Source: Rhizobiaceae bacterium
Lineage (GTDB): Bacteria; Pseudomonadota; Alphaproteobacteria; Rhizobiales; Rhizobiaceae
DNA: 49,703 nucleotides
Assembly (NCBI GenBank): GCA_028281105.1
Contig: JANQKQ010000014.1
Location: 1-49,703 of the forward strand
Reading direction: 5' to 3'
Shown: in pieces, positions 37,320-46,619 of the stretch
Position numbering within the stretch: the stretch's first letter is position 1
Layout: each line of letters begins with the position of its first letter
Program-made: the position numbers and the translations under genes
The notes under the pieces: generated by a model
What the model saw: only the letters and a program-made list of their open reading frames with translations
What the model was told of the DNA's origin: nothing
The model's database searches: none

Positions 37320-38573
37320 ATGGCGCGCATCGTGATGAAATTCGGCGGCACTTCGGTCGCGGACCTGGATCGCATCCGCGCGGCCGCCGCCCATATCAAG
37401 CGCGAAACCGATGCGGGCAATCAGGTCGCGGTGGTGGTCTCGGCGATGGCCGGCCAAACCAATCAGCTGGTCGAGTGGACCCGCCAGGCTTCGCCCATCC
37501 ACGACGCGCGCGAATACGATACGGTGGTTTCGTCGGGCGAGCAGGTCACCTCCGGTCTGCTGGCGATCGTGCTGCAATCGATGGGCGTCGATGCCCGATC
37601 GTGGCAGGGCTGGCAGATTCCGATCCGCACCAACAACGCCCACGGCGCCGCGCGCATCGAGGACATCGACCCGACCACGCTGATCGAACGGTTCGAGATG
37701 GGTCAGGTGGCGGTGGTTTCCGGTTTTCAGGGGCTGGGTCCGGACAACCGGGTCGCGACCCTGGGTCGTGGCGGGTCGGATACCAGCGCGGTGGCGATCG
37801 CCGCGGCGATCGAGGCGGACCGCTGCGACATCTATACCGATGTGGACGGGGTCTACACCACCGATCCGCGCATCGAACCCAAGGCGGCGCGGCTTGCCCG
37901 CGTGACTTTCGAGGAAATGCTGGAGATGGCGTCGCTGGGCGCCAAAGTCCTGCAGGTGCGCTCGGTTGAACTGGCGATGGTGCACGGTGTAAGGCTTTTC
38001 GTGCGTTCCAGCTTCGACGACCCGCATGGCGCCGGCGCCGGTTCCCAGTCCAACATGCCGGGCACGCTGATCTGCGACGAGGACGAGATTGTGGAAAAAC
38101 AGGTTGTAACCGGAATTGCCTATACAAGGGACGAAGCGCAGATTTCCCTGCGCCGTCTGCCCGACGTGCCGGGCGTTTCGGCTTCGATCTTCGGCCCGCT
38201 GGCGGAAGCCAACATCAATGTGGATATGATCGTCCAGGGCGCTTCGGACGATCTATCGAAAACGGACCTGACCTTCACCGTTCCCAGCGGTGATGTTGAG
38301 ACTGCCTTGTCGGTGCTGGCGGACGCTCGCGATCAGATCCGCTACGAGGATGTCCAATCCGATGGCGGCCTGGTCAAGGTGTCCGTGATCGGTATCGGCA
38401 TGCGCAGCCATGCCGGCGTTGCCGCCACCGCCTTTCGCGCCCTGGCCGAAAAGGGCATCAACATTCGAGCGATTACCACTTCGGAGATAAAATTTTCCGT
38501 GTTGATCGGCGCCGACTACACTGAGCTTGCGGTACGCACCCTGCACTCCGTGTATGATCTGGACAACCGATAG
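37320..38573 (+). CDS. lysC: Aspartate kinase
   Basis: Aspartate kinase phosphorylates aspartate, the first step toward lysine, methionine and threonine. The 417-residue protein has KFGGTSV at residue 7, FQGLGPDNRVATLGRGGSDT for ATP and substrate binding, and YTDVDGVYTTDPRI. Two C-terminal ACT domains (from about 270) carry the regulatory site for feedback inhibition by end products. Length matches the monofunctional alphaproteobacterial enzyme. The frame is open 42 codons upstream, but the ATG at 37320 gives the family N-terminus MARIVMKFGG. ptsP follows after 74 bp. Confidence 0.96.
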   Translation: MARIVMKFGGTSVADLDRIRAAAAHIKRETDAGNQVAVVVSAMAGQTNQLVEWTRQASPIHDAREYDTVVSSGEQVTSGLLAIVLQSMGVDARSWQGWQIPIRTNNAHGAARIEDIDPTTLIERFEMGQVAVVSGFQGLGPDNRVATLGRGGSDTSAVAIAAAIEADRCDIYTDVDGVYTTDPRIEPKAARLARVTFEEMLEMASLGAKVLQVRSVELAMVHGVRLFVRSSFDDPHGAGAGSQSNMPGTLICDEDEIVEKQVVTGIAYTRDEAQISLRRLPDVPGVSASIFGPLAEANINVDMIVQGASDDLSKTDLTFTVPSGDVETALSVLADARDQIRYEDVQSDGGLVKVSVIGIGMRSHAGVAATAFRALAEKGINIRAITTSEIKFSVLIGADYTELAVRTLHSVYDLDNR

Positions 38574-38647
38574 CCATATCAGGACCTGTCCGACGCGGCC
38601 GGCGGACCAGCACGGCCCGCGCCCGCCCGGCACAGGGCACATATCAG

Positions 38648-40912
38648 ATGCGCAGCTTGTCAACAGGACCCAGGGTACTTCTGAAGCGACTCCGCGAAGT
38701 CATGGCGGAGGAGCTGGGCGCGCAGGAGCGCCTCGACAAGATCGTCGGCCAGATCGCCTCCAACATGGTGGCGGAGGTGTGCTCGGTCTACGTGCTGCGC
38801 GCCGACGGCGTTCTGGAACTGTACGCGACCGAGGGCCTTAATCCGGCGGCCGTCCACCACGCGGGCCTGAAGGTCGGCCACGGCCTGGTGGGCACCATCG
38901 CGGCAACCGCCGCGCCACTTAATCTCGACGATGCACGCTCCCATGAGGCCTTCGCCTATCTGCCTGAAACGGGCGAAGAGAGCTTCAACTCCTTCCTTGG
39001 CGTGCCGATCCTGCGCGCGGGCCGGGCGCTGGGCGTGCTCGTGGTCCAGAACGAAGCCAAGCGGCTCTATCGCGAAGACGAGGTCGAGGCGCTCGAGACG
39101 ATCGCCATGGTCATCGCCGAGTTGATCGCCGCCGGCGAGCTGGAAGGACTGGCACAACGCGACGGCGAACTCGACCTGCGTCGCTCCACCAAGCTTTCCG
39201 GCACCGCGCTGGCCGATGGCCTCGGCCTGGGCCATGTGGTGCTGCACGAGCCTCGGGTCGAGGTGGAAAACCTGTTCAACGAAGATGCCGAAGCGGAAGT
39301 TCGCCGGCTCCACGCGTCGCTGGGCAGTCTGCGGGCCTCTATCGACAACATGCTCGATCGCGGCGATGTGCCCCAGCACGGCGAGACCCGCGAGGTGCTG
39401 GAAGCCTATCGCATGTTCGCCCACGACCGCGGCTGGGTGCGCCGCATGGAAGAGGCTGTGCTCAACGGGCTGACCGCCGAGGCCGCCGTTGAGAAGGTGC
39501 AGTCCGACAGTCGTGCGCGCATGATGCGCATCACCGATCCCTATCTGCGCGAGCGGCTGCACGACCTGGACGACCTGGCCTACCGGCTGTTGCGCGAACT
39601 GGTCGGCAAGCCTTTCGGTCTGCTCGACGACGATACGCCGGACGCCGTCGTTGTTGCCCGCTCAATGGGCGCGGCCGAACTGCTCGACTACGACCGCCGC
39701 AAGCTGCGCGGCCTGGTGCTGGAAGAAGGCGGGCCAACCTCCCATGTGGTAATCGTCGCCCGCGCCCTGGGCATTCCCGTGGTGGGCGAGATCGCCAGCG
39801 CGGTCGCCCAGGCCGAAAATGGCGATGACATTATTCTGGACGGGCAGGAGGGCGAGGTTTACATCCGCCCCACGCCGGACATTCGCGACGCTTATACCGA
39901 CAAGATCGCATTTCGCGCCAAGCAGCAGAAACAATTCGACGAACTGCGCAACGAGCCGTCGGAATCCCCCGACGGCGTCGAGGTCGAGTTGCTGATGAAC
40001 GCGGGCCTGGTGGTCGACCTGCCGCAATTGGACCAGTCGGGAGCGGCAGGCATCGGCCTGTTTAGAACCGAGCTGCAGTTCATGATCGCCTCGAAATTTC
40101 CCCGACCGGGGGAGCAGGAGGCGCTCTACGTCCAGGTTCTCGATGAAGCCGGCGACAAGCCGGTGACCTTTCGCACTCTCGATGTGGGCGGCGACAAGGT
40201 ATTGCCGTATCTGCGCACGGTGCCGGAGGAAAATCCGGCACTCGGCTGGCGCGCGGTCCGCCTGGCGCTGGATCGGCCCGGGCTGTTACGCTCCCAGTTG
40301 CGTGCGCTTCTGAAGGCCGCCGCCGGGCGCACGCTTCGGCTGATGCTGCCGATGATCACCGAAGCCCGGGAGATTTCGCGCGCCCGCGCCATCCTGGACC
40401 ATGAAATCGAGCTGCTGACGGGTTTCGGCCACGAAATGCCCTCGCGCATCTTATTGGGCGCGATGATCGAAGTGCCATCGATTCTATGGCAGCTCGACGA
40501 GTTCATGGAACTGATCGATTTCGCCTCGGTGGGGTCCAACGACTTGTTTCAGTTCGTCATGGCCAGCGACCGGGGAAACAGCCAGATCGCCGACCGGTTT
40601 GACGCGATGAGCCGGCCGTTCATGCGCGTGCTGCGCACGATCCGGCGCAAGGCGGACCAGCACGGCAAGCCGCTGACGCTGTGCGGGGAGTTGGCCGGGC
40701 GCCCGTTGGAGGCCATGGGATTGATCGGCATCGGCTTCCGGTCGATCTCGATGTCGCCGGCCGCTATCGGGCCGGTCAAGTCCATGGTGCGGTCGCTGGA
40801 TGTAGGCAAACTGACCAACGCGCTCGATCCGCTCATCGACGAGCCGTCCGGCGCCCAGACCCTGCGCGAGTTTCTCAACGATTTCGCCGCAGCCAACCGC
40901 ATCGCCTATTAG
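38648..40912 (+). CDS. ptsP: PTS-Ntr enzyme I (phosphoenolpyruvate-protein phosphotransferase PtsP)
   Basis: PtsP starts the nitrogen-related PTS by taking phosphate from PEP and passing it to NPr. The 754-residue protein has an N-terminal GAF domain (about 25-165). The enzyme I domains follow: an N-terminal helical part (about 190-310), the phosphohistidine loop GGPTSHVVIVARA with His366, and a C-terminal PEP-binding barrel (GLFRTELQFM, MIEVPS, FASVGSNDLFQF and LCGELAGRP). The order lysC-ptsP-prfA-prmC is typical of Hyphomicrobiales. It ends nine bases before prfA. Partners NPr and EIIA-Ntr are not in the window. Confidence 0.95.
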   Translation: MRSLSTGPRVLLKRLREVMAEELGAQERLDKIVGQIASNMVAEVCSVYVLRADGVLELYATEGLNPAAVHHAGLKVGHGLVGTIAATAAPLNLDDARSHEAFAYLPETGEESFNSFLGVPILRAGRALGVLVVQNEAKRLYREDEVEALETIAMVIAELIAAGELEGLAQRDGELDLRRSTKLSGTALADGLGLGHVVLHEPRVEVENLFNEDAEAEVRRLHASLGSLRASIDNMLDRGDVPQHGETREVLEAYRMFAHDRGWVRRMEEAVLNGLTAEAAVEKVQSDSRARMMRITDPYLRERLHDLDDLAYRLLRELVGKPFGLLDDDTPDAVVVARSMGAAELLDYDRRKLRGLVLEEGGPTSHVVIVARALGIPVVGEIASAVAQAENGDDIILDGQEGEVYIRPTPDIRDAYTDKIAFRAKQQKQFDELRNEPSESPDGVEVELLMNAGLVVDLPQLDQSGAAGIGLFRTELQFMIASKFPRPGEQEALYVQVLDEAGDKPVTFRTLDVGGDKVLPYLRTVPEENPALGWRAVRLALDRPGLLRSQLRALLKAAAGRTLRLMLPMITEAREISRARAILDHEIELLTGFGHEMPSRILLGAMIEVPSILWQLDEFMELIDFASVGSNDLFQFVMASDRGNSQIADRFDAMSRPFMRVLRTIRRKADQHGKPLTLCGELAGRPLEAMGLIGIGFRSISMSPAAIGPVKSMVRSLDVGKLTNALDPLIDEPSGAQTLREFLNDFAAANRIAY

Positions 40913-40921
40913 GAATCCCTC

Positions 40922-41995
40922 ATGCTCGCACAGGAGAAACTGGACCGGTTGCTGGCGCGCCACGATGCGCTGCAAGCGGAGATGGCGTCGGCGCCGGCCG
41001 CTGAACGCTATGTGCAGCTGGCTTCCGAGTTTTCCGATCTGGAGCCGGTCGTGACCAAGATCCGTGACCTCGACACCGCCCGCACGGAACTGGAAGAGGC
41101 GGAAGAAATGCTCGCCGATGCCTCAACGGATGCAGAGATGCGCGAGCTGGCGCAGGCCGAGAAGGTCGAACTGGACGCGCGCATCGAGGCGTTGGAAGAA
41201 GAGATCAAGGTCCTGCTTCTGCCGCGCGACAGGGCTGACGATCGCGGTGCCATCGTCGAAATCCGCGCCGGCACCGGCGGCTCGGAGGCGGCCCTGTTCG
41301 CCGGCGACCTGTTTCGCATGTACGAGCGTTACGCGGCGGGCCGGCGGTGGAAGGTCGAGATCATCTCCGAAAGTCCCGGCGAGGTGGGCGGTTACAAGGA
41401 GATCGTTGCCGAGTTCGCCGGCCGTGGCGTGTTCGCGCGGCTGAAGTTCGAATCCGGCGTGCACCGGGTCCAGCGGGTGCCGGAGACCGAATCGGGCGGG
41501 CGAGTGCATACTTCCGCCGCCACCGTGGCGGTGCTGCCGGAACCCGAAGAGATCGATGTAGAAATTCGGGGCGAGGATATCCGCATCGACACCATGCGCG
41601 CCTCGGGCGCCGGCGGCCAGCATGTGAACACCACCGATTCGGCGGTGCGCATCACCCACCTGCCCACTGGCATCGTGGTCACTTCCTCGGAAAAGTCGCA
41701 GCACCAGAACCGGGCCTCCGCCATGCGGGCGCTGCGCGCGAAACTGTTCGACATGGAACGCCAGAAGGCGGATGCCGAACGCGCCGAGGCGCGGCGCGGT
41801 CAGGTGGGGTCGGGCGACCGCTCCGAACGCATCCGCACCTACAATTTCCCGCAGGGACGCGTCAGCGATCACCGCATCAACCTGACGCTGTACAAGCTCG
41901 ACGCGATTTTAGAGGGCGCCGGCCTTGATGAGATCATCGACGCGCTGGTGACGGATCATCAGGCAAGTCTGCTCGCCGATCTGGAAGATGAATGA
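40922..41995 (+). CDS. prfA: Peptide chain release factor 1
   Basis: RF1 recognises UAA and UAG and releases the finished peptide. The 357-residue protein has the codon-recognition tripeptide at 187-189 (PET, where E. coli has PAT/PVT) in [19 protein letters not shown]. The catalytic GGQ is at 231-233 in [17 protein letters not shown], whose glutamine is methylated by PrmC. The ATG at 40922 gives [15 protein letters not shown]. The stop overlaps the prmC start (ATGA), so the enzyme that modifies it is made with it. Confidence 0.97.
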   Translation: MLAQEKLDRLLARHDALQAEMASAPAAERYVQLASEFSDLEPVVTKIRDLDTARTELEEAEEMLADASTDAEMRELAQAEKVELDARIEALEEEIKVLLLPRDRADDRGAIVEIRAGTGGSEAALFAGDLFRMYERYAAGRRWKVEIISESPGEVGGYKEIVAEFAGRGVFARLKFESGVHRVQRVPETESGGRVHTSAATVAVLPEPEEIDVEIRGEDIRIDTMRASGAGGQHVNTTDSAVRITHLPTGIVVTSSEKSQHQNRASAMRALRAKLFDMERQKADAERAEARRGQVGSGDRSERIRTYNFPQGRVSDHRINLTLYKLDAILEGAGLDEIIDALVTDHQASLLADLEDE

Positions 41996-42891
41996 ACACC
42001 GCGCTCGAAACAGTCACCTTTGACGAAGCGGTGCATCAAGCCGAGGCTCGACTGGCCGCCGCTCAGGTGCCGCATGCGCGCGCCGACGCCCGTCGCCTGC
42101 TGGCTCATGCCGCGCGCGTGACCGGCGCCCGGCTGATCGCGATCGGCGCAGAGACGGTCGATCCGCCCGCGCTCGGGCGCTTTTATCGCGCAATCGATCG
42201 CCGGGCGGCTGGCGAGCCGGTTTCACGCATCACCGGTGCGCGGCAGTTCTACGACCTTGAATTCGCGCTGGCCCCGCACGTGCTCGATCCTCGGCCGGAG
42301 ACCGAGCTGATTGTCGACGCGGTCATCGCCGATTTCCCAGGCGACCGGCAATCGCCGGCGCGCATCGCCGACATCGGCACCGGCTCCGGCGTGCTGGCGA
42401 TCTGTCTTGCCCGGGCGTTCGCGCAGGCCGAACTGATCGCCTGCGACATCGATCGCCAGGCGCTTGCTACCGCCGCCGCCAACGCCGCCCGCCTGGGCGT
42501 TGCGAATCGCATCGAGTTCATCCGATCCGATTGGGCCGACGGCCTCCGTGGTGTGTTCGACGTCATCGTCTCCAACCCGCCCTATATCGCATCCGGCGAC
42601 ATAGCGGGCTTGGACAAAGAGGTGCGCGATTACGATCCGAGCGTAGCCCTCGACGGCGGGCGCGATGGCCTTGATGGTCATCGCGCATTGCTTGAGACGT
42701 GTGGCTCGCTGATGTCCCAACGCGGTCGGATTTACCTGGAGATGGGGTTCGACCAGGCGCAAGCAGTGCAAAAACTGGCCTTGCACGCGGGCTGGAGGCC
42801 GATCCGCATCATTCGCGACCTGGCGGGGCTCGACCGGGTATTGGTGGCCGAGCCGGTCGGCAGCCGGCGCGGCGTTAGGGAAAATTGGTAG
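41992..42891 (+). CDS. prmC: Release factor glutamine N5-methyltransferase
   Basis: PrmC methylates the GGQ glutamine of release factors. The 299-residue protein has an N-terminal helical recognition domain and a class I methyltransferase domain with motif I DIGTGSG (127-133) and the substrate motif NPPY (195-198). It overlaps prfA by four bases. The length is normal. Downstream is a 326-bp stretch without genes. Confidence 0.95.
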   Translation: MNTALETVTFDEAVHQAEARLAAAQVPHARADARRLLAHAARVTGARLIAIGAETVDPPALGRFYRAIDRRAAGEPVSRITGARQFYDLEFALAPHVLDPRPETELIVDAVIADFPGDRQSPARIADIGTGSGVLAICLARAFAQAELIACDIDRQALATAAANAARLGVANRIEFIRSDWADGLRGVFDVIVSNPPYIASGDIAGLDKEVRDYDPSVALDGGRDGLDGHRALLETCGSLMSQRGRIYLEMGFDQAQAVQKLALHAGWRPIRIIRDLAGLDRVLVAEPVGSRRGVRENW

Positions 42892-43096
42892 AAAACCCTT
42901 GGAATTGATTTCGGAAAGGGCTAGTTTCTGTTCGCCGGGCGCGCGACTTGCACAAACGAGTTGAACAAGTTGGGCTGAATTGGGGGCCGGCACGCTTTCC
43001 GCGGTCATTTCTGAAAAGCCAGAACGCGATGCGCCAAGTCCCAGGGGCAGTACGGGCGGAACAACCAGATAGCGATTGACGGGCCTTCGGGTCGTG

Positions 43097-43118
43097 CCGT
43101 GGTTTGACCGTGGTTTGA
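43097..43118 (+). repeat. Tandem 11-bp direct repeat upstream of the DUF4167 gene
   Basis: CCGTGGTTTGA occurs twice in direct succession (43097-43107 and 43108-43118) without mismatch. The 11-bp period is one helical turn. The repeats end 15 bp before a -10-like TATAGA (43134-43139) and so cover the expected -35 position, where no good -35 is seen. Confidence 0.8.
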
Positions 43119-43133
43119 ATGACACAGGTTCAC

Positions 43134-43139
43134 TATAGA
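43134..43139 (+). promoter_or_regulatory. -10 element before the DUF4167 gene
   Basis: TATAGA lies 78 bp before the ATG at 43218. A sigma-70 -35 is missing at the right distance, which would fit an activator bound to the adjacent tandem repeat. Confidence 0.35.
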
Positions 43140-43217
43140 CCGGATGTTGCGGCAGCGGCGTAGCGTAAGATTCGGCCGTCCAAGCCATGCAGAACGCAAG
43201 CATGTGAAGAGCAGTTC

Positions 43218-43787
43218 ATGAGACAACAACAGCAGCGCCAGCGTATGAGAAACCGGGGCCGGAAGTCCCCCAACCCTCTGTCGCGAAACTACGAAAGCAA
43301 CGGGCCCGACGTTAAGATCAGGGGCAACGCCTCTCACGTGGCGGAGAAGTATTCGGCATTGGCGCGCGACGCGCTGTCCAACGGCGACACCGTGATGGCG
43401 GAGAACTATTTCCAGCACGCCGAGCACTACAACCGCATCGTTGCCGCGGCCCAGACGCCGCAGAACCGCGACGGGGCAAACGCGAACGCCAACGGCCGCG
43501 GTCCGCAACCTGAATTGGACGGCGTTCCCGCAGAGGTGACCATCAAAGAGGAGCGCAATGGCGGCGGCGATGCCGAAGCCCAGGCCGGCGAAACCGCCAA
43601 GCCCCGGCGCAACGGCAGGGCCCGCTCGCAAACCCCGAGGAAAGCCCCGACCGAATCAGCGCCGGATGCTCCCGAACCGGCCAAAGCAGCTGACGGCGTT
43701 TCCGAAGACGCTTCCAAACTGCCCAGCTCGATCACCGGCGGGCCGGCTCAGGCAGCCGAGCCGGGCGATGGAGCCGGCGAGGACTAG
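43218..43787 (+). CDS. DUF4167 protein
   Basis: The 189-residue protein has a conserved N-terminal part (residues 1-75: a Gln/Arg-rich start MRQQQQRQRMRNRGRK, then NPLSRNYESNGPDVKIRGNA, VAEKYSALARDALSNGD and ENYFQHAEHYNRI). A disordered tail rich in Ala, Pro, Glu and Gly follows. DUF4167 is largely restricted to alphaproteobacteria and has no established function; the basic N-terminus suggests RNA or ribosome contact. prfA-prmC-DUF4167-clpB is a conserved order. The ATG at 43218 is supported by GAAGAGCAG in front. Confidence 0.88.
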   Translation: MRQQQQRQRMRNRGRKSPNPLSRNYESNGPDVKIRGNASHVAEKYSALARDALSNGDTVMAENYFQHAEHYNRIVAAAQTPQNRDGANANANGRGPQPELDGVPAEVTIKEERNGGGDAEAQAGETAKPRRNGRARSQTPRKAPTESAPDAPEPAKAADGVSEDASKLPSSITGGPAQAAEPGDGAGED

Positions 43788-43979
43788 GGCCCGGCCCGGA
43801 CACCATAACCGGCGTAGCGGTGCCGTTTACGGCCTTGCGCACTTTTCTTCCCGGTCTGGTAAAAACCGGGCCCAACCATACCTATATGTCGAACAACGAG
43901 CCTGCTGCGCAAAGTGGGGGCTTATCCACGATTGCTTCTTCGCGCCTGAACGGGCGGAGAAACTTGACGGAGCGCATAT

Positions 43980-46589
43980 ATGAACATCGAGCAATTTTCC
44001 GATCGGGTGAAGGGTTTCATCCAATCGGCGCAATCGATGGCCCTGTCCAAAGGCCATCAGCAATTCACTCCCGAACACATTCTCAAGGTGCTGCTGGACG
44101 ATCCCGAGGGTCTGGCCGCTTCACTGATCGAGCGCGCCGGAGGGCGACCCAAGGACGCGCTGCTGGCAACCGAACTGGCGATCGACAAGTTTCCTTCGGT
44201 AAGCGGTGGCAACGACCAGCTTTATCTGTCGTCCAAGTTGGCGCGGGTGCTGGAGACCGCCGAAAAGGCAGCCAAGAAGGCCGGCGACAGCTTCGTTACC
44301 GTGGAACGGCTGCTGTTGGCGCTGGCGATCGAGAAGTCATCGGCTACCGCTGAAATTCTCACCGGGGCGGGCGTCACCCCCAACGCGTTGAACAGCGCGA
44401 TCGAGGAGTTGCGCAAGGGCCGCACCGCAGATTCATCGAATGCGGAAGCCGCCTATGACGCGCTGAAGAAATATGCCCGCGACCTGACTGCGGATGCGCG
44501 CGAAGGCAAGCTCGATCCTGTCATCGGCCGCGACGAGGAAATCCGCCGCGCCATCCAGGTTCTTTCCCGGCGCACCAAAAACAATCCCGTTCTGATCGGC
44601 GAGCCGGGTGTGGGCAAGACGGCCATCGCCGAGGGATTGGCGCTGCGCATCGTCAATGGCGACGTGCCCGAATCAATCAAGGGCAAATCGCTAATGGTGC
44701 TCGATATGGGCGCGCTGATCGCCGGTGCGAAATATCGCGGCGAGTTCGAGGAACGCCTGAAAGCGGTGCTTTCGGAAGTACAGAGCGCCGCTGGCCAGAT
44801 CATCATGTTCATCGACGAGATGCACACCCTGGTGGGCGCCGGCAAGAGCGAGGGCGCGATGGACGCGTCCAACCTGCTCAAGCCCGCTCTTGCGCGTGGC
44901 GAGTTGCACTGCGTGGGCGCGACGACGCTCGATGAATATCGCAAGCACGTGGAAAAGGACGCGGCGCTCGCCCGCCGGTTCCAGCCGGTATTCGTCTCCG
45001 AGCCGACCGTTGAGGACAGCATCTCGATTCTACGCGGCATCAAGGAGAAGTACGAACTCCACCATGGTGTGCGCATCGCCGACTCGGCGCTGGTCGCCGC
45101 CGCCAATCTGTCCAACCGCTACATCTCCGACCGGTTCCTGCCGGACAAGGCGATCGACTTGATGGATGAGGCTTCATCCCGGCTGCGCATGCAGGTCGAT
45201 TCCAAGCCGGAGGAACTGGACGAACTGGACCGGCGCATCATTCAGCTCAAGATCGAGCGCGAGGCGCTGAAAAAGGAAAGCGACAAGGGCTCCAAGCAAC
45301 GCCTGGAAGCGCTGGAAAAGGACCTGGCCGACCTGCAGGAAAAGGCCGACGCGCTGACGGCGCGCTGGCAGGGCGAGAAGCAGAAGCTGGCCGGCGCCCG
45401 CGACATCAAGGAGGCGCTCGACGCGGCGCGAGGCGAACTGGAACAGGCTCAGCGCTCGGGCGATCTGGAGCGGGCCGGCGAGTTGACCTACGGCAAAATC
45501 CCACAGCTCGAGCAACAGCTCGCCGAGATGGAGGACGCGGAAGGTTCGGCGCCCTCGATGGTCGAGGAGGCCGTGGGTCCCGATCACATCGCCCATGTCG
45601 TGTCGCGCTGGACCGGCATTCCGGTCGAGAAGATGCTGGCGGGCGAAAAGGACAAGCTGCTCGCCATGGAGGACGAACTGGCCACGCGAGTGGTCGGTCA
45701 GGGCGAGGCGGTCCAGGCGGTGTCCAAGGCGGTGCGCCGCTCGCGCGCCGGCCTGCACGATCCGTCCCGCCCGATCGGCTCGTTCATCTTCTTGGGCCCC
45801 ACCGGCGTGGGCAAGACCGAGCTGACCAAGGCGCTGGCCGCATTCCTGTTCGACGACGAACAGGCGATGATCCGCCTCGACATGTCTGAGTTCATGGAGA
45901 AACACTCGGTCGCCCGCCTGATCGGCGCGCCTCCGGGCTATGTCGGCTATGACGAGGGCGGTGTGCTGACCGAGGCGGTGCGCCGCCGGCCCTATCAGGT
46001 CGTGCTGTTCGACGAGATCGAAAAGGCCCATCCGGACGTTTTCAACATCCTGCTGCAGGTGCTCGACGACGGCCGGCTGACCGACGGTCATGGACGGACG
46101 GTCGACTTCCGCAACACGATGATCATCATGACGTCGAACCTGGGCGCCGAATATCTGGCGGCGCTGGGCGAGGGCGAGGATGTCGATTCGGTGCGCGACG
46201 ACGTGATGGGTGTGGTCAAGGCCAGCTTCCGGCCCGAGTTTCTGAATCGGGTCGACGAGACGATCCTGTTCCACCGGCTTCAGCGCGGTCACATGAGCAA
46301 CATCGTTCACATTCAGCTTCGCCACCTGGAAGGATTGCTGGCGGAGCGGCGGATCAAGCTGGTCCTGAGCGATGAAGCGATCGAGTGGCTGGCCGACCGT
46401 GGCTACGACCCCGCCTACGGCGCGCGGCCGCTCAAAAGGGTGATCCAGTCGGAGTTGCAGGACCCGCTAGCGGAAAAACTGCTGCTCGGCGATATCAGCG
46501 ACGGGATGACGGTCAATGTCGATGCGGGCCCCGACCGCCTTATTGTCACTACCGGCGAGGCGTCCGAGCAGGCGGAAAAGGCGGCATGA
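43980..46589 (+). CDS. clpB: ATP-dependent disaggregase ClpB
   Basis: ClpB extracts proteins from aggregates together with DnaK. The 869-residue protein has an N-terminal Clp_N repeat domain (1-145), AAA-1 with Walker A GEPGVGKT (207-214), a coiled-coil middle domain (about 410-525, [19 protein letters not shown] and similar) that distinguishes ClpB from ClpA and ClpC, and AAA-2 with Walker A GPTGVGKT (606-613). Length is normal. The 192-bp upstream gap must hold its promoter; I could not find a convincing heat-shock sigma-32 site, though CCCGGT and ACCGGG form a small hairpin near 43850. Confidence 0.97.
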   Translation: MNIEQFSDRVKGFIQSAQSMALSKGHQQFTPEHILKVLLDDPEGLAASLIERAGGRPKDALLATELAIDKFPSVSGGNDQLYLSSKLARVLETAEKAAKKAGDSFVTVERLLLALAIEKSSATAEILTGAGVTPNALNSAIEELRKGRTADSSNAEAAYDALKKYARDLTADAREGKLDPVIGRDEEIRRAIQVLSRRTKNNPVLIGEPGVGKTAIAEGLALRIVNGDVPESIKGKSLMVLDMGALIAGAKYRGEFEERLKAVLSEVQSAAGQIIMFIDEMHTLVGAGKSEGAMDASNLLKPALARGELHCVGATTLDEYRKHVEKDAALARRFQPVFVSEPTVEDSISILRGIKEKYELHHGVRIADSALVAAANLSNRYISDRFLPDKAIDLMDEASSRLRMQVDSKPEELDELDRRIIQLKIEREALKKESDKGSKQRLEALEKDLADLQEKADALTARWQGEKQKLAGARDIKEALDAARGELEQAQRSGDLERAGELTYGKIPQLEQQLAEMEDAEGSAPSMVEEAVGPDHIAHVVSRWTGIPVEKMLAGEKDKLLAMEDELATRVVGQGEAVQAVSKAVRRSRAGLHDPSRPIGSFIFLGPTGVGKTELTKALAAFLFDDEQAMIRLDMSEFMEKHSVARLIGAPPGYVGYDEGGVLTEAVRRRPYQVVLFDEIEKAHPDVFNILLQVLDDGRLTDGHGRTVDFRNTMIIMTSNLGAEYLAALGEGEDVDSVRDDVMGVVKASFRPEFLNRVDETILFHRLQRGHMSNIVHIQLRHLEGLLAERRIKLVLSDEAIEWLADRGYDPAYGARPLKRVIQSELQDPLAEKLLLGDISDGMTVNVDAGPDRLIVTTGEASEQAEKAA

Positions 46590-46595
46590 AATGGG

Positions 46596-46619
46596 GCCGG
46601 CGCGGCGCGCCGCGCCGGC
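46596..46619. terminator. Perfect 24-bp palindrome between clpB and the M23 peptidase gene
   Basis: The arm GCCGGCGCGGCG (46596-46607) is followed at once by its exact complement (46608-46619). It lies six bases after the clpB stop and touches the stop of the convergent gene, so it can serve both. The U-tract is weak on both sides. Confidence 0.65.

Larger units (their letters stand above)
42892..43217 (+). other. Gene-free region between prmC and the DUF4167 gene
   Basis: No gene is supported on either strand. The right half holds a tandem 11-bp repeat and a -10-like TATAGA, so it is probably the DUF4167 promoter region. The left half shows a weak inverted repeat (ACTTG with CAAGT, about 42946-42970) and nothing else I can name. 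I see no tRNA, tmRNA or 6S-like fold. Confidence 0.5.

Noticed and set aside
42892-43217. Possible small RNA, tmRNA or 6S RNA
   Set aside because: I could not find a tag-peptide frame, tRNA-like ends or a long 6S-type bubble. Only the promoter-like right half is supportable.
43788-43979. Sigma-32 heat-shock promoter for clpB
   Set aside because: CTTG-like and CCTATAT-like elements exist, but none lie at a spacing that fits the known consensus, so no promoter is called.
45174-46325. A 383-codon minus-strand frame
   Set aside because: It is antisense to the C-terminal half of clpB and has no recognisable domain.
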